Below, piece by piece: positions 37,595 through 46,498 of a stretch of 64,000 bases of DNA (position 1 is its first letter; every line of letters starts with the position of its first letter). A model generated the notes under the pieces. The model did no database searches, had not been told where the DNA came from, and worked only from the letters and a program-made list of their open reading frames with translations. The translations under genes were made by a program, and so were the position numbers. The stretch is from an uncultured Myxococcales bacterium (GTDB lineage: Bacteria; Myxococcota_A; UBA9042): assembly GCA_903929795.1 (NCBI GenBank), contig CAIYWC010000091.1, positions 108,038 through 172,037 on the forward strand, given 5' to 3'.

Positions 37595-39294
37595 CGCATT
37601 TTGCCAGACGTGCGCCGCCAATGGTTCTGCTCCTGCTCGTGGCCCTGCCGCTGCTGGCCGAGACGCCGCCGGTGCCGCCCATCGCGCTGCCGCAGGCGCG
37701 GATCGACGCGATCGACGCCAGCCAGTGGCCCAAGCTGCGCATCCTGGCGACGATCTTGGACGCGACGGGGCGACTGGTGCCGCCCAAGGCGCTGAAAAAG
37801 CTGGCCGTGGTCGACGCGCGCAAGCCGTCGGCGCCGCCGCTGGTCCTGTACCGTCAAGGCAAGCCGGACGAGGCGCACAAGGACGCCACGCTGCAGACGC
37901 GCGACAAGGCAGGCGTGCCGCTGGCGGCGATGGTCGTGGTCGCGGGCTACCAGCACGAGGCGATGCGCGACGGCACGCTGGGGCCGCGGCTGCGCGATGC
38001 GTTGGTGGCGGGCTGGAAGCAGTTTGCCGCGGGCGATCGCGTCAATGCGCTGTGGTATGGCGATCGGCTGTACCGGTCGCACGCGCTCAAGGGCCACCTG
38101 GGCGCGCTGGATGACGTGGAAACGCGCGCGGAGGCGTGCCAGACCGCGCTGGCAGAGGCACGCGCGGGCGTAGCGCTGACGCTGGGTGCCGGCGATGCCA
38201 ACGACCCGAACAACCCGCTGCCGCTGCGGGGCACGTGGCTGTGCGGGCTGCAGGACGACGCCAAGAGGGTCGGCGCCCAGCTCAAGACTGCGACTTTCAA
38301 AGGGCATTTTCCGCGGCTGTTCGCGCTGGGCCCGCCGTTTTACGACGTGAAGCGCTATTGCGCGCCGCCGCCCGAGGAGCTGGAGGGTTTTGGGCCGTTC
38401 GAGGCGCACAACGCCGCGCGGCAGCAAGACGCCCGCGACCGCGACGCGACGGCGGGCAAGCCGGCGGCCTTCGCGGCGTCCGCGTTTGACGAGGCGATCG
38501 CCACGCTGCTGCTGGACGCGCGGCCGGGCGAGGAACCGGTCATCGTGCTGGTCAGCGATGGCCGCGATGGCTATTTTCGCGAGCTGGATCTGTGCGAGGC
38601 CCACCCGCCCAAGAACTGCCAAGGGCTTGTCGACAAACTGCAGCTCAAGGCCTGCATCGGCGCGTTCCTGGACCAGCGCGTGGCGGCGTCGCAGGTCGAA
38701 TTCAAGGCGCGCGCGACGCATTGGCTGGGCGTGCTGCGCGCTGCGGGGATTCGGGTTTTTGCCGTTGGTCTGGGCGCGATCGGCCGCGATTTTGAGCTGG
38801 AACGGCTGCGGCTGCTGGCAGAGCGGTCGGGCGGCACGTGGCGGCTGGCAGCGACAGAGGACGCGGTCGGCCAGGAGGTGCTCGCGACGATGGCGGAGCT
38901 GTCCGGGCAGCTTGTCCTGGATTTTCAGCAGGTTCAAGACGACGGCGCCGACCGGCCGACCGCGCTGAACCTGGCGCTGGACGTCGACGTGGACCCGGCG
39001 CTCGCGCGCGTCAGGGTGCGCGCGGCAGACGGCCAGATCGGCGATGCGCGGCCAAAGTTTCGATCGGCGGCGCGGGCGGCGGTTGTGCCGGAACCGGTAT
39101 CCACGCGCATGGCGGCGGAGGCGACAATGCGCGGCAAGATCGCGCAGATACAGGATTTTCTCGGATACCGCACCTATCTCGTTCTGTGCTGGGTGCTGGC
39201 CATCGTGGCGGGCGTCATGGCCTTGGGCCTGATCGCGCTGGTGGTGCTGAAACTGGTGCGGCGCTTGCGCAAACCGCCGGTTCAAGGCGGGTGA
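37591..39294 (+). CDS. VWA-like membrane-anchored protein
   Basis: A 567-residue protein with an N-terminal signal (LLLLVALPLLAE) and one C-terminal membrane helix (YLVLCWVLAIVAGVMALGL) followed by a basic tail. The central region has VIVLVSDGRDG and IRVFAVGLGAIG, strands typical of a von Willebrand A fold, but the metal-site DxSxS was not found. A Cys pair surrounds the segment ending in the CIGAFL stretch. It probably acts in the periplasm as a binding protein. It is coupled to the Tat-exported protein before it and followed four bases later by a peptidoglycan amidase-like gene. Confidence 0.75.
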   Translation: MTHFARRAPPMVLLLLVALPLLAETPPVPPIALPQARIDAIDASQWPKLRILATILDATGRLVPPKALKKLAVVDARKPSAPPLVLYRQGKPDEAHKDATLQTRDKAGVPLAAMVVVAGYQHEAMRDGTLGPRLRDALVAGWKQFAAGDRVNALWYGDRLYRSHALKGHLGALDDVETRAEACQTALAEARAGVALTLGAGDANDPNNPLPLRGTWLCGLQDDAKRVGAQLKTATFKGHFPRLFALGPPFYDVKRYCAPPPEELEGFGPFEAHNAARQQDARDRDATAGKPAAFAASAFDEAIATLLLDARPGEEPVIVLVSDGRDGYFRELDLCEAHPPKNCQGLVDKLQLKACIGAFLDQRVAASQVEFKARATHWLGVLRAAGIRVFAVGLGAIGRDFELERLRLLAERSGGTWRLAATEDAVGQEVLATMAELSGQLVLDFQQVQDDGADRPTALNLALDVDVDPALARVRVRAADGQIGDARPKFRSAARAAVVPEPVSTRMAAEATMRGKIAQIQDFLGYRTYLVLCWVLAIVAGVMALGLIALVVLKLVRRLRKPPVQGG

Positions 39295-39297
39295 GCC

Positions 39298-41652
39298 ATG
39301 TCACAACTCCCTGATCCGAAAACACAAGCTCCGATTGGCGCGCTGGTGGAGCCGGCTGCGTCCGATTGCCACAATCCGCGGGCGCACGGGACCATCGTGG
39401 TCGCGGGCCAGCGGATTGAGCTGGAGGGGCAATGCGTCGTCACGTTCCTGGACGATCCGGAGTGGGATTTTGCCCGGCTGGGCGAACCGCCTTCGCGGCC
39501 CGGAAAATACGTGGAAGTGCGCCACGTGGAAGGGGAAGTGCGCCGCGAAGTGGCGACGCTGCCGGACGCCCAGGAAGTCGTGGACATGGTGGTGCTGCAC
39601 AGCGACATCACAACCGACTCCAGGCAGTGCTTCCAGATCCTGAAACAGCGCGGATTTTCTACGCATTTCATGGTCGACTGGGACGGCACGATCTACCAGG
39701 GCACCGACGTGGCCAAGATGGCGATCCACGCCGCGAGTCCGGATTTTCGCAAAAATGTCAATAACTTCTCGATCGGCATCGACGTCAACTGCCTGCAGGT
39801 CAACCACGCCGGGGGCAAGCCGCCGCCGGCGGGCTCACAGGGCGAGCGGCGGATGTCGGAGACCATCGAGATCAACACCGTTCAGTGGCAGAGCTGGGGC
39901 TATACCGACGCGCAATACCGTGCGCTGATTGCGCTTTTGAAGAAACTGGCCTCGCTGCTGCCCAAGTTCAAGCTGATGGCGCCGCTGGCGGAGGACAACG
40001 CGCCGATCTGGTCGGTCGTCGAAAAATACAACCCGGATATCGGCATTTACGGCCACTTGCACCTGACGGCGGAGAAATTTGACCCGGGGCCGGGCTTTGA
40101 TTGGCACCGGCTGATCTACGGCCTGACCGAGGAGACCAACCATTTTCCGATCGCGCTGGCGGATCCGAAGAGCAAAAAAGAGGTTGAGCTCGCGGGCTTG
40201 CAGGGCGACGCGGAGGTGGACGCGGCGGCGCGCGTGTACTTTTTGCACACGGAGCTGGCGGGAAAAGGCGGCTACTACCCGATGGGCCTGAGCGGGCAGT
40301 GGCACGGCGGCGTGCACCTGTTCCCGCCGCGCGGCACGCAAGTGCGGGCGATGACCGACGGCGTGGTGGTGGCGGCGCGCAACGCGGAGCCGGGGCCGCT
40401 GGGCAGCGCCAATTTCGTGTTGCTGCGCCATGAAGTGCTGTTTGGCGATCCCAAGGACGAGCGAAGATTTGTCTTTTATTCCTTGTACATGCATCTGCTG
40501 CGCTTTGACCCGGAGCGCGACGCCAGCGACGCAGAGAAAAAAGCCCAGAAGCGCGCGGACGAGGCGACCGCGCCGGAATGGCTGACGCTGGCCAAGCAGA
40601 CCGGCCGTGGTAATCCGAGCGACGGCGACGCGGCGAAGGCAAAAAAATCCAATAAAAACAATGAGACTGACGACGAGGACGACGACGCGCCGCGCACGGA
40701 GCAACCGCTGCTGCCGGCGGTGGGGGAAGGCGTTGACGCGCTGCGGCGGGGCGAGGTGGCGCTGCTGCCCGCGGATGGCCCGACGGCGCGGCGGGTGGCG
40801 GCGGGGACGGTGATCGGCCGCGTGGGCGAGACGGGCGACGAGGACGATCTCGAGCCCGTGCTGCACCTGGAAGTCTTTGCCAACAGCCAGTGGCGCAACA
40901 TTGTGGATTTACTGGGCGTTCACGGCCGATTTTGGTACGACGTGGAGGCCGACAGCGACGACAACCTGCTCGTCGACTCCGAGAGCCTGCTGCGGCAGGT
41001 GCTACCGGCGGTGGATCGCAAAAAGCTCAAGCCAGACCCGGTGTTTTTGCGCACGGACCGGCGGATTCGCCCCGACGATGTCGAGGCGTTCTACCGCGAG
41101 CCCGACGATCCGGAACTGCGCGACCGGCTGCGGCTGGCGATTACGCGCCACGTGTCGGAATGGTCGGACCAGGTCGACTGGGTCAAGCTGCTGGCCAACG
41201 CCCAGAATTGGGACGATAAAGCCAAGCAGCTCAGGGACTTGCTGGAGGCGGACGGCACGCTGCGCAACGCGCTTTTTGCCCGGCAAATCGCCCGGCAGCT
41301 GCCGTTTGTCTGGCTGACCCAGGATGTCGCCAAGCATATTGGCGTCCTGGGCGAGCCGTGGGATGGCGTGCTGGACCATTTTCACCCGATCCACTTCCTG
41401 ATTTGGCTGACCTTTCACAGCAACACGCGCGCCCGGGAGCTGGCCAAGGGCAAGTCCAAGCGCGAGATCGCCCGGGATCGCGCGCATGCGGCGCAAAAGA
41501 CGGAAGCCGCGCGGCTGGCGGGCGAATGGGAAGACGATCACGGCGGCGAGGAAGCGCCGACTGCGCTGGATGACGTGGGCAATCCGGGGCAAATTCTTGA
41601 AGACCTGTGGGAAGTTCCAAGTCAGCCGGGCGAGTGGCGCCGCGGGGATTAG
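39298..41652 (+). CDS. N-acetylmuramoyl-L-alanine amidase-like protein with M23-like domain
   Basis: A 784-residue protein. The first domain (about 90-270) is an Amidase_2 fold: MVVLHSDITTD (first zinc His), THFMVDWDGTIYQ, and GHLHLTAEKFDPGPGFDWHRL (second His and Asp), all three zinc ligands present. A second domain (about 325-400) resembles M23 peptidases (WHGGVHLFPPRGTQVRAMTDG, YSLYMHLL), but the H-x3-D site is changed, so it may only bind. After an acidic/Lys-rich linker, a C-terminal region is unfamiliar. There is no signal peptide, so export by another route or a lysis role is possible. Confidence 0.82.
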   Translation: MSQLPDPKTQAPIGALVEPAASDCHNPRAHGTIVVAGQRIELEGQCVVTFLDDPEWDFARLGEPPSRPGKYVEVRHVEGEVRREVATLPDAQEVVDMVVLHSDITTDSRQCFQILKQRGFSTHFMVDWDGTIYQGTDVAKMAIHAASPDFRKNVNNFSIGIDVNCLQVNHAGGKPPPAGSQGERRMSETIEINTVQWQSWGYTDAQYRALIALLKKLASLLPKFKLMAPLAEDNAPIWSVVEKYNPDIGIYGHLHLTAEKFDPGPGFDWHRLIYGLTEETNHFPIALADPKSKKEVELAGLQGDAEVDAAARVYFLHTELAGKGGYYPMGLSGQWHGGVHLFPPRGTQVRAMTDGVVVAARNAEPGPLGSANFVLLRHEVLFGDPKDERRFVFYSLYMHLLRFDPERDASDAEKKAQKRADEATAPEWLTLAKQTGRGNPSDGDAAKAKKSNKNNETDDEDDDAPRTEQPLLPAVGEGVDALRRGEVALLPADGPTARRVAAGTVIGRVGETGDEDDLEPVLHLEVFANSQWRNIVDLLGVHGRFWYDVEADSDDNLLVDSESLLRQVLPAVDRKKLKPDPVFLRTDRRIRPDDVEAFYREPDDPELRDRLRLAITRHVSEWSDQVDWVKLLANAQNWDDKAKQLRDLLEADGTLRNALFARQIARQLPFVWLTQDVAKHIGVLGEPWDGVLDHFHPIHFLIWLTFHSNTRARELAKGKSKREIARDRAHAAQKTEAARLAGEWEDDHGGEEAPTALDDVGNPGQILEDLWEVPSQPGEWRRGD

Positions 41653-41664
41653 CGCGCGCGTCGG

Positions 41665-42552
41665 TCAGTTGTTCTCTTCCGCCGTCGGCAGCACGAAGCC
41701 CACGCCCAGCGCGACGATCGTCTCCGACACGCGGACGACGTTCATCGCGCCGCTCAGGTCGACCGAGAACGACGGCGTGCGCCAGGAGACGCCCAGCGAA
41801 ACGAAATGGCGCGTCGCGGCATCGGGCACGGTCTGGTCAAACGCGTAGCCGCCGCGGACCTGGAAGCCTTCCTCGCCGGGCTGGAAGCCGATGCCGGCGC
41901 GGTAGGCGGGCCCGGAGTACGCGTCGGTGCCCCACGCGGCGTCGGCGTCGATGAGCACGTGGTCGTTGACCCAGCCGACGCCGGCGGCGACGCGCCTGGG
42001 CGTCTCGACGTTGTCCACGCGGACGGCGTTGCGGAGCACGAGCCCGGCGCGAAAGTTGGAGATCGAGGCGCCGACGCCAAAATCCGTGCCGAAGCCCTCG
42101 ATTTGCTGGCCGGTGTTCAGGACCGAGCCCGACATGTAGCGGCCCGCGGCGCCGATCATGAGGCGGCCGACGTCGGAGTCCAGCGACGCCGCGAAGCCGA
42201 GGCGCAGGTCGTGCATCTGCCGCTGGGGCGCGTCGACGCCCCAGTTGACGTCGTAGCTGTAGCCCAAGCCGGCGGACAGGCCCCAGCTGGACGTGCCATC
42301 GACGCCGCCGACGTTGACCGAGGACGTCCCCGCTTCCGGGTTGCGCGCGCCGCCGACGTCGATGGTTTGGCGTTTGACCATCGCCATGTTGGCGGGGTTG
42401 GCGTACAGCGCCACGGTGCCGACGCCGGTCGCGACCACGGCATCGCCCTGACCCAGGGCAAAAGCGCCGGCGCCGGGCGGCCGATAGGGGCCAAAACCGC
42501 AGCACAGGAGCCAAGTTGCCAACAGCGCGGCGGGCGCGAGCGACCTGGTCAC
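41665..42552 (-). CDS. Outer-membrane beta-barrel protein (PorV/TraF-like)
   Basis: A 295-residue exported protein. After the signal it has GAGAFALGQGDAVVATGVGTVALYANPANMAM, read as two adjacent motifs, the start typical of PorV/FadL-like barrels in which an N-terminal loop plugs the pore. The remainder alternates glycines and aromatic strands (GLSAGLGYSY, GVSWRTPSFSV) and ends in a short acidic tail. It overlaps the MlaC-like gene by four bases (ATGA), so they are co-translated. The cargo is unknown. Confidence 0.75.
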   Translation of the reverse strand: MTRSLAPAALLATWLLCCGFGPYRPPGAGAFALGQGDAVVATGVGTVALYANPANMAMVKRQTIDVGGARNPEAGTSSVNVGGVDGTSSWGLSAGLGYSYDVNWGVDAPQRQMHDLRLGFAASLDSDVGRLMIGAAGRYMSGSVLNTGQQIEGFGTDFGVGASISNFRAGLVLRNAVRVDNVETPRRVAAGVGWVNDHVLIDADAAWGTDAYSGPAYRAGIGFQPGEEGFQVRGGYAFDQTVPDAATRHFVSLGVSWRTPSFSVDLSGAMNVVRVSETIVALGVGFVLPTAEENN

Positions 42553-43205
42553 ACCTTTTTCTCGGCCGCTTTCTTCATGCGCGTCATCAGGCCCGGCCAG
42601 CCCTCTTTGTCGAGGATTTTCTTGAACGATTGCCGGTAGGTCTGCACTTGGCTCGCGTCATCCACGACGATGTCGTATACCCACCAGCGGCCCGCGAACG
42701 GCCGCAGCGCATAGTTCACCTCCGCGCTGGTCTTGCCAACCGTAATGGTTGTGCCCACTTGTACGCGATCGTCGGGCAATTGCTTGGGCGCAGCGCCGTA
42801 CTGAATGTCGATGGCCTGACCGGGCTTGAAGCGCTTGACGTAGGTGTTTTGCACCATACGCGTCAGGTAATCGACAAATTCTTTCTTCTGCGATTCGTTG
42901 ATTTCCAGCCACTTGGGCCCGAGCGCCAGCTTGGCCATCTCGGCGTAGTCGATGATGCCGGTCAGCTCCTGGCCGATCTTGTCGTGCAGCACATCCAGCG
43001 TCGATGACGCCTTGCTGAGCACGTTGAGGCGCTCGTAGAGGCTCTCGACGAATTTCTGTGGCGCCACGGTCGGTTTGGCGTCCGGCGCCACGTTGGTAGG
43101 CGCGGCCGTCTGCGGCGCTGCGGCGGGCGCTTTGGCCTTCGCCAGAACGGGCGTCGCGACCAGGGAAGCTGCCAGCAGCAGCGCTCGAAACGTCTTGGCG
43201 TTCAT
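42549..43205 (-). CDS. MlaC/Ttg2D-like phospholipid-binding ABC substrate protein
   Basis: A 218-residue periplasmic protein with a signal peptide (LLLAASLVATPVLA) and the Tol_Tol_Ttg2 domain: IIDYAEMAKLALGPKWLEI, FVDYLTRMVQNTYV, and a C-terminal helix PGLMTRMKKA. In the Mla system MlaC carries phospholipids between the two membranes. The rest of the Mla ABC transporter is not in the window; here it is grouped with TolC, an FAD oxidoreductase and a barrel protein, so it may serve another lipid-like cargo. Confidence 0.85.
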   Translation of the reverse strand: MNAKTFRALLLAASLVATPVLAKAKAPAAAPQTAAPTNVAPDAKPTVAPQKFVESLYERLNVLSKASSTLDVLHDKIGQELTGIIDYAEMAKLALGPKWLEINESQKKEFVDYLTRMVQNTYVKRFKPGQAIDIQYGAAPKQLPDDRVQVGTTITVGKTSAEVNYALRPFAGRWWVYDIVVDDASQVQTYRQSFKKILDKEGWPGLMTRMKKAAEKKV

Positions 43206-43266
43206 GGTCTCCTTTTCCTGGCGCTCCAGCGCCGTGTCCGTTCAACGCGCCGTCGGCGGGTTGCAT

Positions 43267-44694
43267 TCACGGCGCTGCGCCCAGATCGGGTGCCTGGCGC
43301 ACCTGCGTCACGTCCATGCCCACCGCACGCGACAGCGCTGCGACCGACACGTTGTAGTTGTAAATCGCGTCCTGCCACGTCAGCCGCCGGCGGTAATACG
43401 CCTCGATCGCCCGCAGCACCTCGTTGTAATCGCCCTCGAAACCGTCGTCGTAGGTCTGCATGGTCGCGTTCAGCCAGCCCTGCGCGGATGTCTTGGCCTT
43501 CTCATGCACGTCCACCATCGCCCGCCAGTCTATCATCTCCCGGTACAGCTGGCGCACGTCCATCCGCGTCTTTTCGCGCTCGCCTTTTTCCGCCAAAAGT
43601 GCTTGATCAGCCTGGACTTTTGCCTGATCAACCTGCGCCAGCACGCGGCCGATATCGAGGTTCCAGCGCAGCGCCAGACCGGCGCCAAAATCGACGCCTG
43701 AGCCGGGAATCGCGCCCAGCGAGCCCGTGGTCACCGAGCCGTTCTGCGAGGGCGCGTACGTCCCCGCCACCTTGGCGACGAGCCCGAGATCCGGATACGC
43801 GTTGTTCTGCGCCAGCCGCACCTGCTCCACGCGGGCCGCAACGCCGTGACGAAACGCCAGCAATTTTGGGGCATTCGCCAGCGCCAGCAGCTCATAGGTC
43901 ACCACCGGCAGCACCGGGAATTCCAGCGGCTTGAACGCCACCAGATCCGGCACCACGTCCACGTCGGTCGACTCCTCCATCGCCATCCGCAAGCCGTCCA
44001 GCGCCTGCTGGCGACCGCGCTCCGCCGCGCGAATCTTGTCCTCCAAGTCTGCGTAATAAATGTTGATTTTCATCAAGTCGTTCTGGTTGAACTTCTCGTC
44101 GCCGGAGTCGCGCATCCGCTCCAGCTTGTCTTTTTCCTCCAGGAACCGCTTCTTGCCATCGCGGATCATGTCGTCCATCTGCGAGACCGCCGCCAGGCCC
44201 CACCACGCGCGTGCGAGCTGGTAACGCATCTCGTCGGCGGCGATCTTGTTGGTCGCCTGGCCGATCTCCACGCCCTGCGCCGCCAGCGCTTTCAGCGCGT
44301 CGATTTTGCCAAAAGTCCACAGCGGCTGGATCACCGTCATCTGGCCGAGCACCAGCGGTTTCCACGTGCCGCCGAGGTCGTAATCCGTGAAATTCGAGCC
44401 GTCCTTGCCCGGGCTCAAGCTCGGGATCGCCGAGCCAAAGGACGTCATCTCCAGCTTGGGCAGCTGCGCCGACTTCGCCTCGCGCTGCATCGCTTCGTAC
44501 AGGTCCAGGCTCTTGCCCGCGGCGGCGATCAGCACGGAGCGCTCCAGCGCGCGCTTGACGCACTGCTCGTAGGTGCACTTCAGCACCTTGTGGCCGTCTT
44601 GCGCCTGGGTCACGTCAATGGCCAGCACCGCCGGCTCCTGCGCCCAAGCCGGCATCGCCACAAACAACAGAAAAAACAGGCTCATGCGCATCAT
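43267..44694 (-). CDS. TolC family outer-membrane efflux protein
   Basis: A 475-residue protein with a signal peptide (LFFLLFVAMPAWA) and the two long helical repeats of TolC-type channels (for example KSLDLYEAMQREAKSAQLPKLE in one hairpin, and VRLAQNNAYPDLGLVAKV in the second). It would form the outer-membrane tunnel of a type I or RND-like exporter. No inner-membrane pump is in the window. Its ATG comes directly after the FAD oxidoreductase stop (44695), and MlaC follows downstream. Confidence 0.88.
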   Translation of the reverse strand: MMRMSLFFLLFVAMPAWAQEPAVLAIDVTQAQDGHKVLKCTYEQCVKRALERSVLIAAAGKSLDLYEAMQREAKSAQLPKLEMTSFGSAIPSLSPGKDGSNFTDYDLGGTWKPLVLGQMTVIQPLWTFGKIDALKALAAQGVEIGQATNKIAADEMRYQLARAWWGLAAVSQMDDMIRDGKKRFLEEKDKLERMRDSGDEKFNQNDLMKINIYYADLEDKIRAAERGRQQALDGLRMAMEESTDVDVVPDLVAFKPLEFPVLPVVTYELLALANAPKLLAFRHGVAARVEQVRLAQNNAYPDLGLVAKVAGTYAPSQNGSVTTGSLGAIPGSGVDFGAGLALRWNLDIGRVLAQVDQAKVQADQALLAEKGEREKTRMDVRQLYREMIDWRAMVDVHEKAKTSAQGWLNATMQTYDDGFEGDYNEVLRAIEAYYRRRLTWQDAIYNYNVSVAALSRAVGMDVTQVRQAPDLGAAP

Positions 44695-46218
44695 TCAGAA
44701 TCCTGACTTCAGCGGCACGCGCTCGGTTGTCTGGGCAATCAGGTTGAGCGCCGCCACGTACGGGCCATCGTGGCCCAGGCCGCAAAAGGAAGCGTCGCCG
44801 CCGACGAGAATATTCCGATAGCCCGTCGTTGTCGCCACCGGGCTCGTGCCCAGCGTGTGCGGGATGGCCTCGCCGTAGCACGGCTGCAGCTCGGTCGGAT
44901 CGATATCTTCGTCGCCGTCCTCAGCTTTGAGCCAAGGCGTGTGCCGCGCGAGCAAGTGCTCAGAGAGAAAGGGAATAATCTCTTCCACCCGCCGTTGCAG
45001 CTTGTCCAGCAGCGCCGTGGCGGATCGCGCGCCGCCAGACGTCGCGTGGATCGGCACGCGCATGGCAGCGGTGATCAGCCGCACCTCGCGATCGTCGGTG
45101 CCCGACGCCGTGTCGATGTCGCGCGCCATGTGGATGCAATTGTCCTCTTCCAGTGGCTGGGACGGGTCGCCAACCGCGAACACGTGCTTGGCCATCGCCT
45201 CCGGAATCGCGCGCGCGCGCACGACAAAATTGCCGACCAGCGTGTAATAAACCGGCTGCAACGTATGGATTTGGTGGTGGAATTCCTCGTTCTGCTGCTC
45301 CTGCGGAATCAGCTGGAAAAAGCGTTTCGGGTCCATGTTGCACACAAGCAGATCGCAGCCGATGACCTGACGGCGATCGCGCAGCGTCACGCTCGCTGCC
45401 TTGCCCCGCGCGATGTCGATCTGCGCGACCGTGTCCTTGGCCTTGAAGTCGCCCGCCGCGCTGATCTGCCCGAGGAACATCTGCCGCAATGCGTTGGGTC
45501 CGTGATCAAAAGACGCCGTGCCTTTGCACAGCTCGGTCACGGCGCGCACAAACGTCGCCGGATAGGGTCGCGCCGGCAACATTCCAGAAGTAAAGCGGAA
45601 TGGCGCGTTCATGAAGGCGCGAAACGGGTGGCCGTGGACAAAGCGGATCAGCGGATCCTCGATCGCCCATTCGTCGTCCAGGAACGGAAAGCGCTTGACC
45701 AGCCGGCGGAACTGGAAGGTCTCCACGACGCCGGTCGGCGGTAGGTTCGGCCGCAGCGTCAGGACTTCCTCCACGTCGGCGTCGATCTCCGCCACGCGCT
45801 TGAAGAAATAGCTGATCTCGTCTTCCACGCCGGGGAATTCGCGCTTCAGCTCGCGCTCGAACAGTTTGGGATTGGTCGACACGTTGATGCGCGCCTTGGG
45901 CAGCACCACCTGGAACGCCGGATCCAGTGGTTTTGGCAGGTTGCGCAGCTCCAGGCCGAGGCTCAGCTCGTCGAACACGCGCTTGATCGGCGGGCTGGTC
46001 AGGCCGTGCGGCATCTCCAGGCGCCGGCACATCGTGTAGCCCTGGTGCTCGTACAGCATGCCTTGGCTGCCCTGGCCGATCACCAGCACGCGATAGCCGC
46101 GCTTGGCGCACAGCGCGCCGAACACCAAGCCGGCCAGGTCGGTGCCGATGATGACAATCTGATAGTGCGAGGTCGTCACGGCCAAGGCGAAAAATCCTGC
46201 GGGCGCACGCGCGGGCAT
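44695..46218 (-). CDS. FAD-dependent oxidoreductase, phytoene dehydrogenase-like
   Basis: A protein of about 500 residues with an N-terminal FAD-binding site (YQIVIIGTDLAGLVFGAL, a GxGxxG variant with Thr-Asp) and a C-terminal FAD-contact segment (NILVGGDASFCGLGHDGPY), as in phytoene desaturase/NAD(P)-binding Rossmann enzymes. The substrate is unknown; it could act on an isoprenoid or other lipid handled by the MlaC/TolC genes that follow. The frame starts at ATG 46218, but TTG 46185 has AGGA 9 bases upstream and is nearer the fold, so the true start is open. Confidence 0.78.
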   Translation of the reverse strand: MPARAPAGFFALAVTTSHYQIVIIGTDLAGLVFGALCAKRGYRVLVIGQGSQGMLYEHQGYTMCRRLEMPHGLTSPPIKRVFDELSLGLELRNLPKPLDPAFQVVLPKARINVSTNPKLFERELKREFPGVEDEISYFFKRVAEIDADVEEVLTLRPNLPPTGVVETFQFRRLVKRFPFLDDEWAIEDPLIRFVHGHPFRAFMNAPFRFTSGMLPARPYPATFVRAVTELCKGTASFDHGPNALRQMFLGQISAAGDFKAKDTVAQIDIARGKAASVTLRDRRQVIGCDLLVCNMDPKRFFQLIPQEQQNEEFHHQIHTLQPVYYTLVGNFVVRARAIPEAMAKHVFAVGDPSQPLEEDNCIHMARDIDTASGTDDREVRLITAAMRVPIHATSGGARSATALLDKLQRRVEEIIPFLSEHLLARHTPWLKAEDGDEDIDPTELQPCYGEAIPHTLGTSPVATTTGYRNILVGGDASFCGLGHDGPYVAALNLIAQTTERVPLKSGF

Positions 46219-46498
46219 GCGGATGCGCGGCAAGCGTACCGCAGGATGACGGCGCGCGCGAGGTGGCGGAGCGCTCTGGCGGAAAACTGCGGTCAAGGGC
46301 GACCGCGCACGGAAGTGCGCAAAGCCTCGCCCAGAGCTGGCCGGGGCGCACCGCCGTCTTTCTTGTGCGGCGCCGCAGCGTACATACGCGTTCCGAAACC
46401 TGATCAAGCTGCTCCTGCTGGCAAAGCTGCCGGACAATTGACCGAACTTGCCTTGCAAGGTAGCGTCATACGGCCCCATCTGGGCCGGTGGAGTACGC

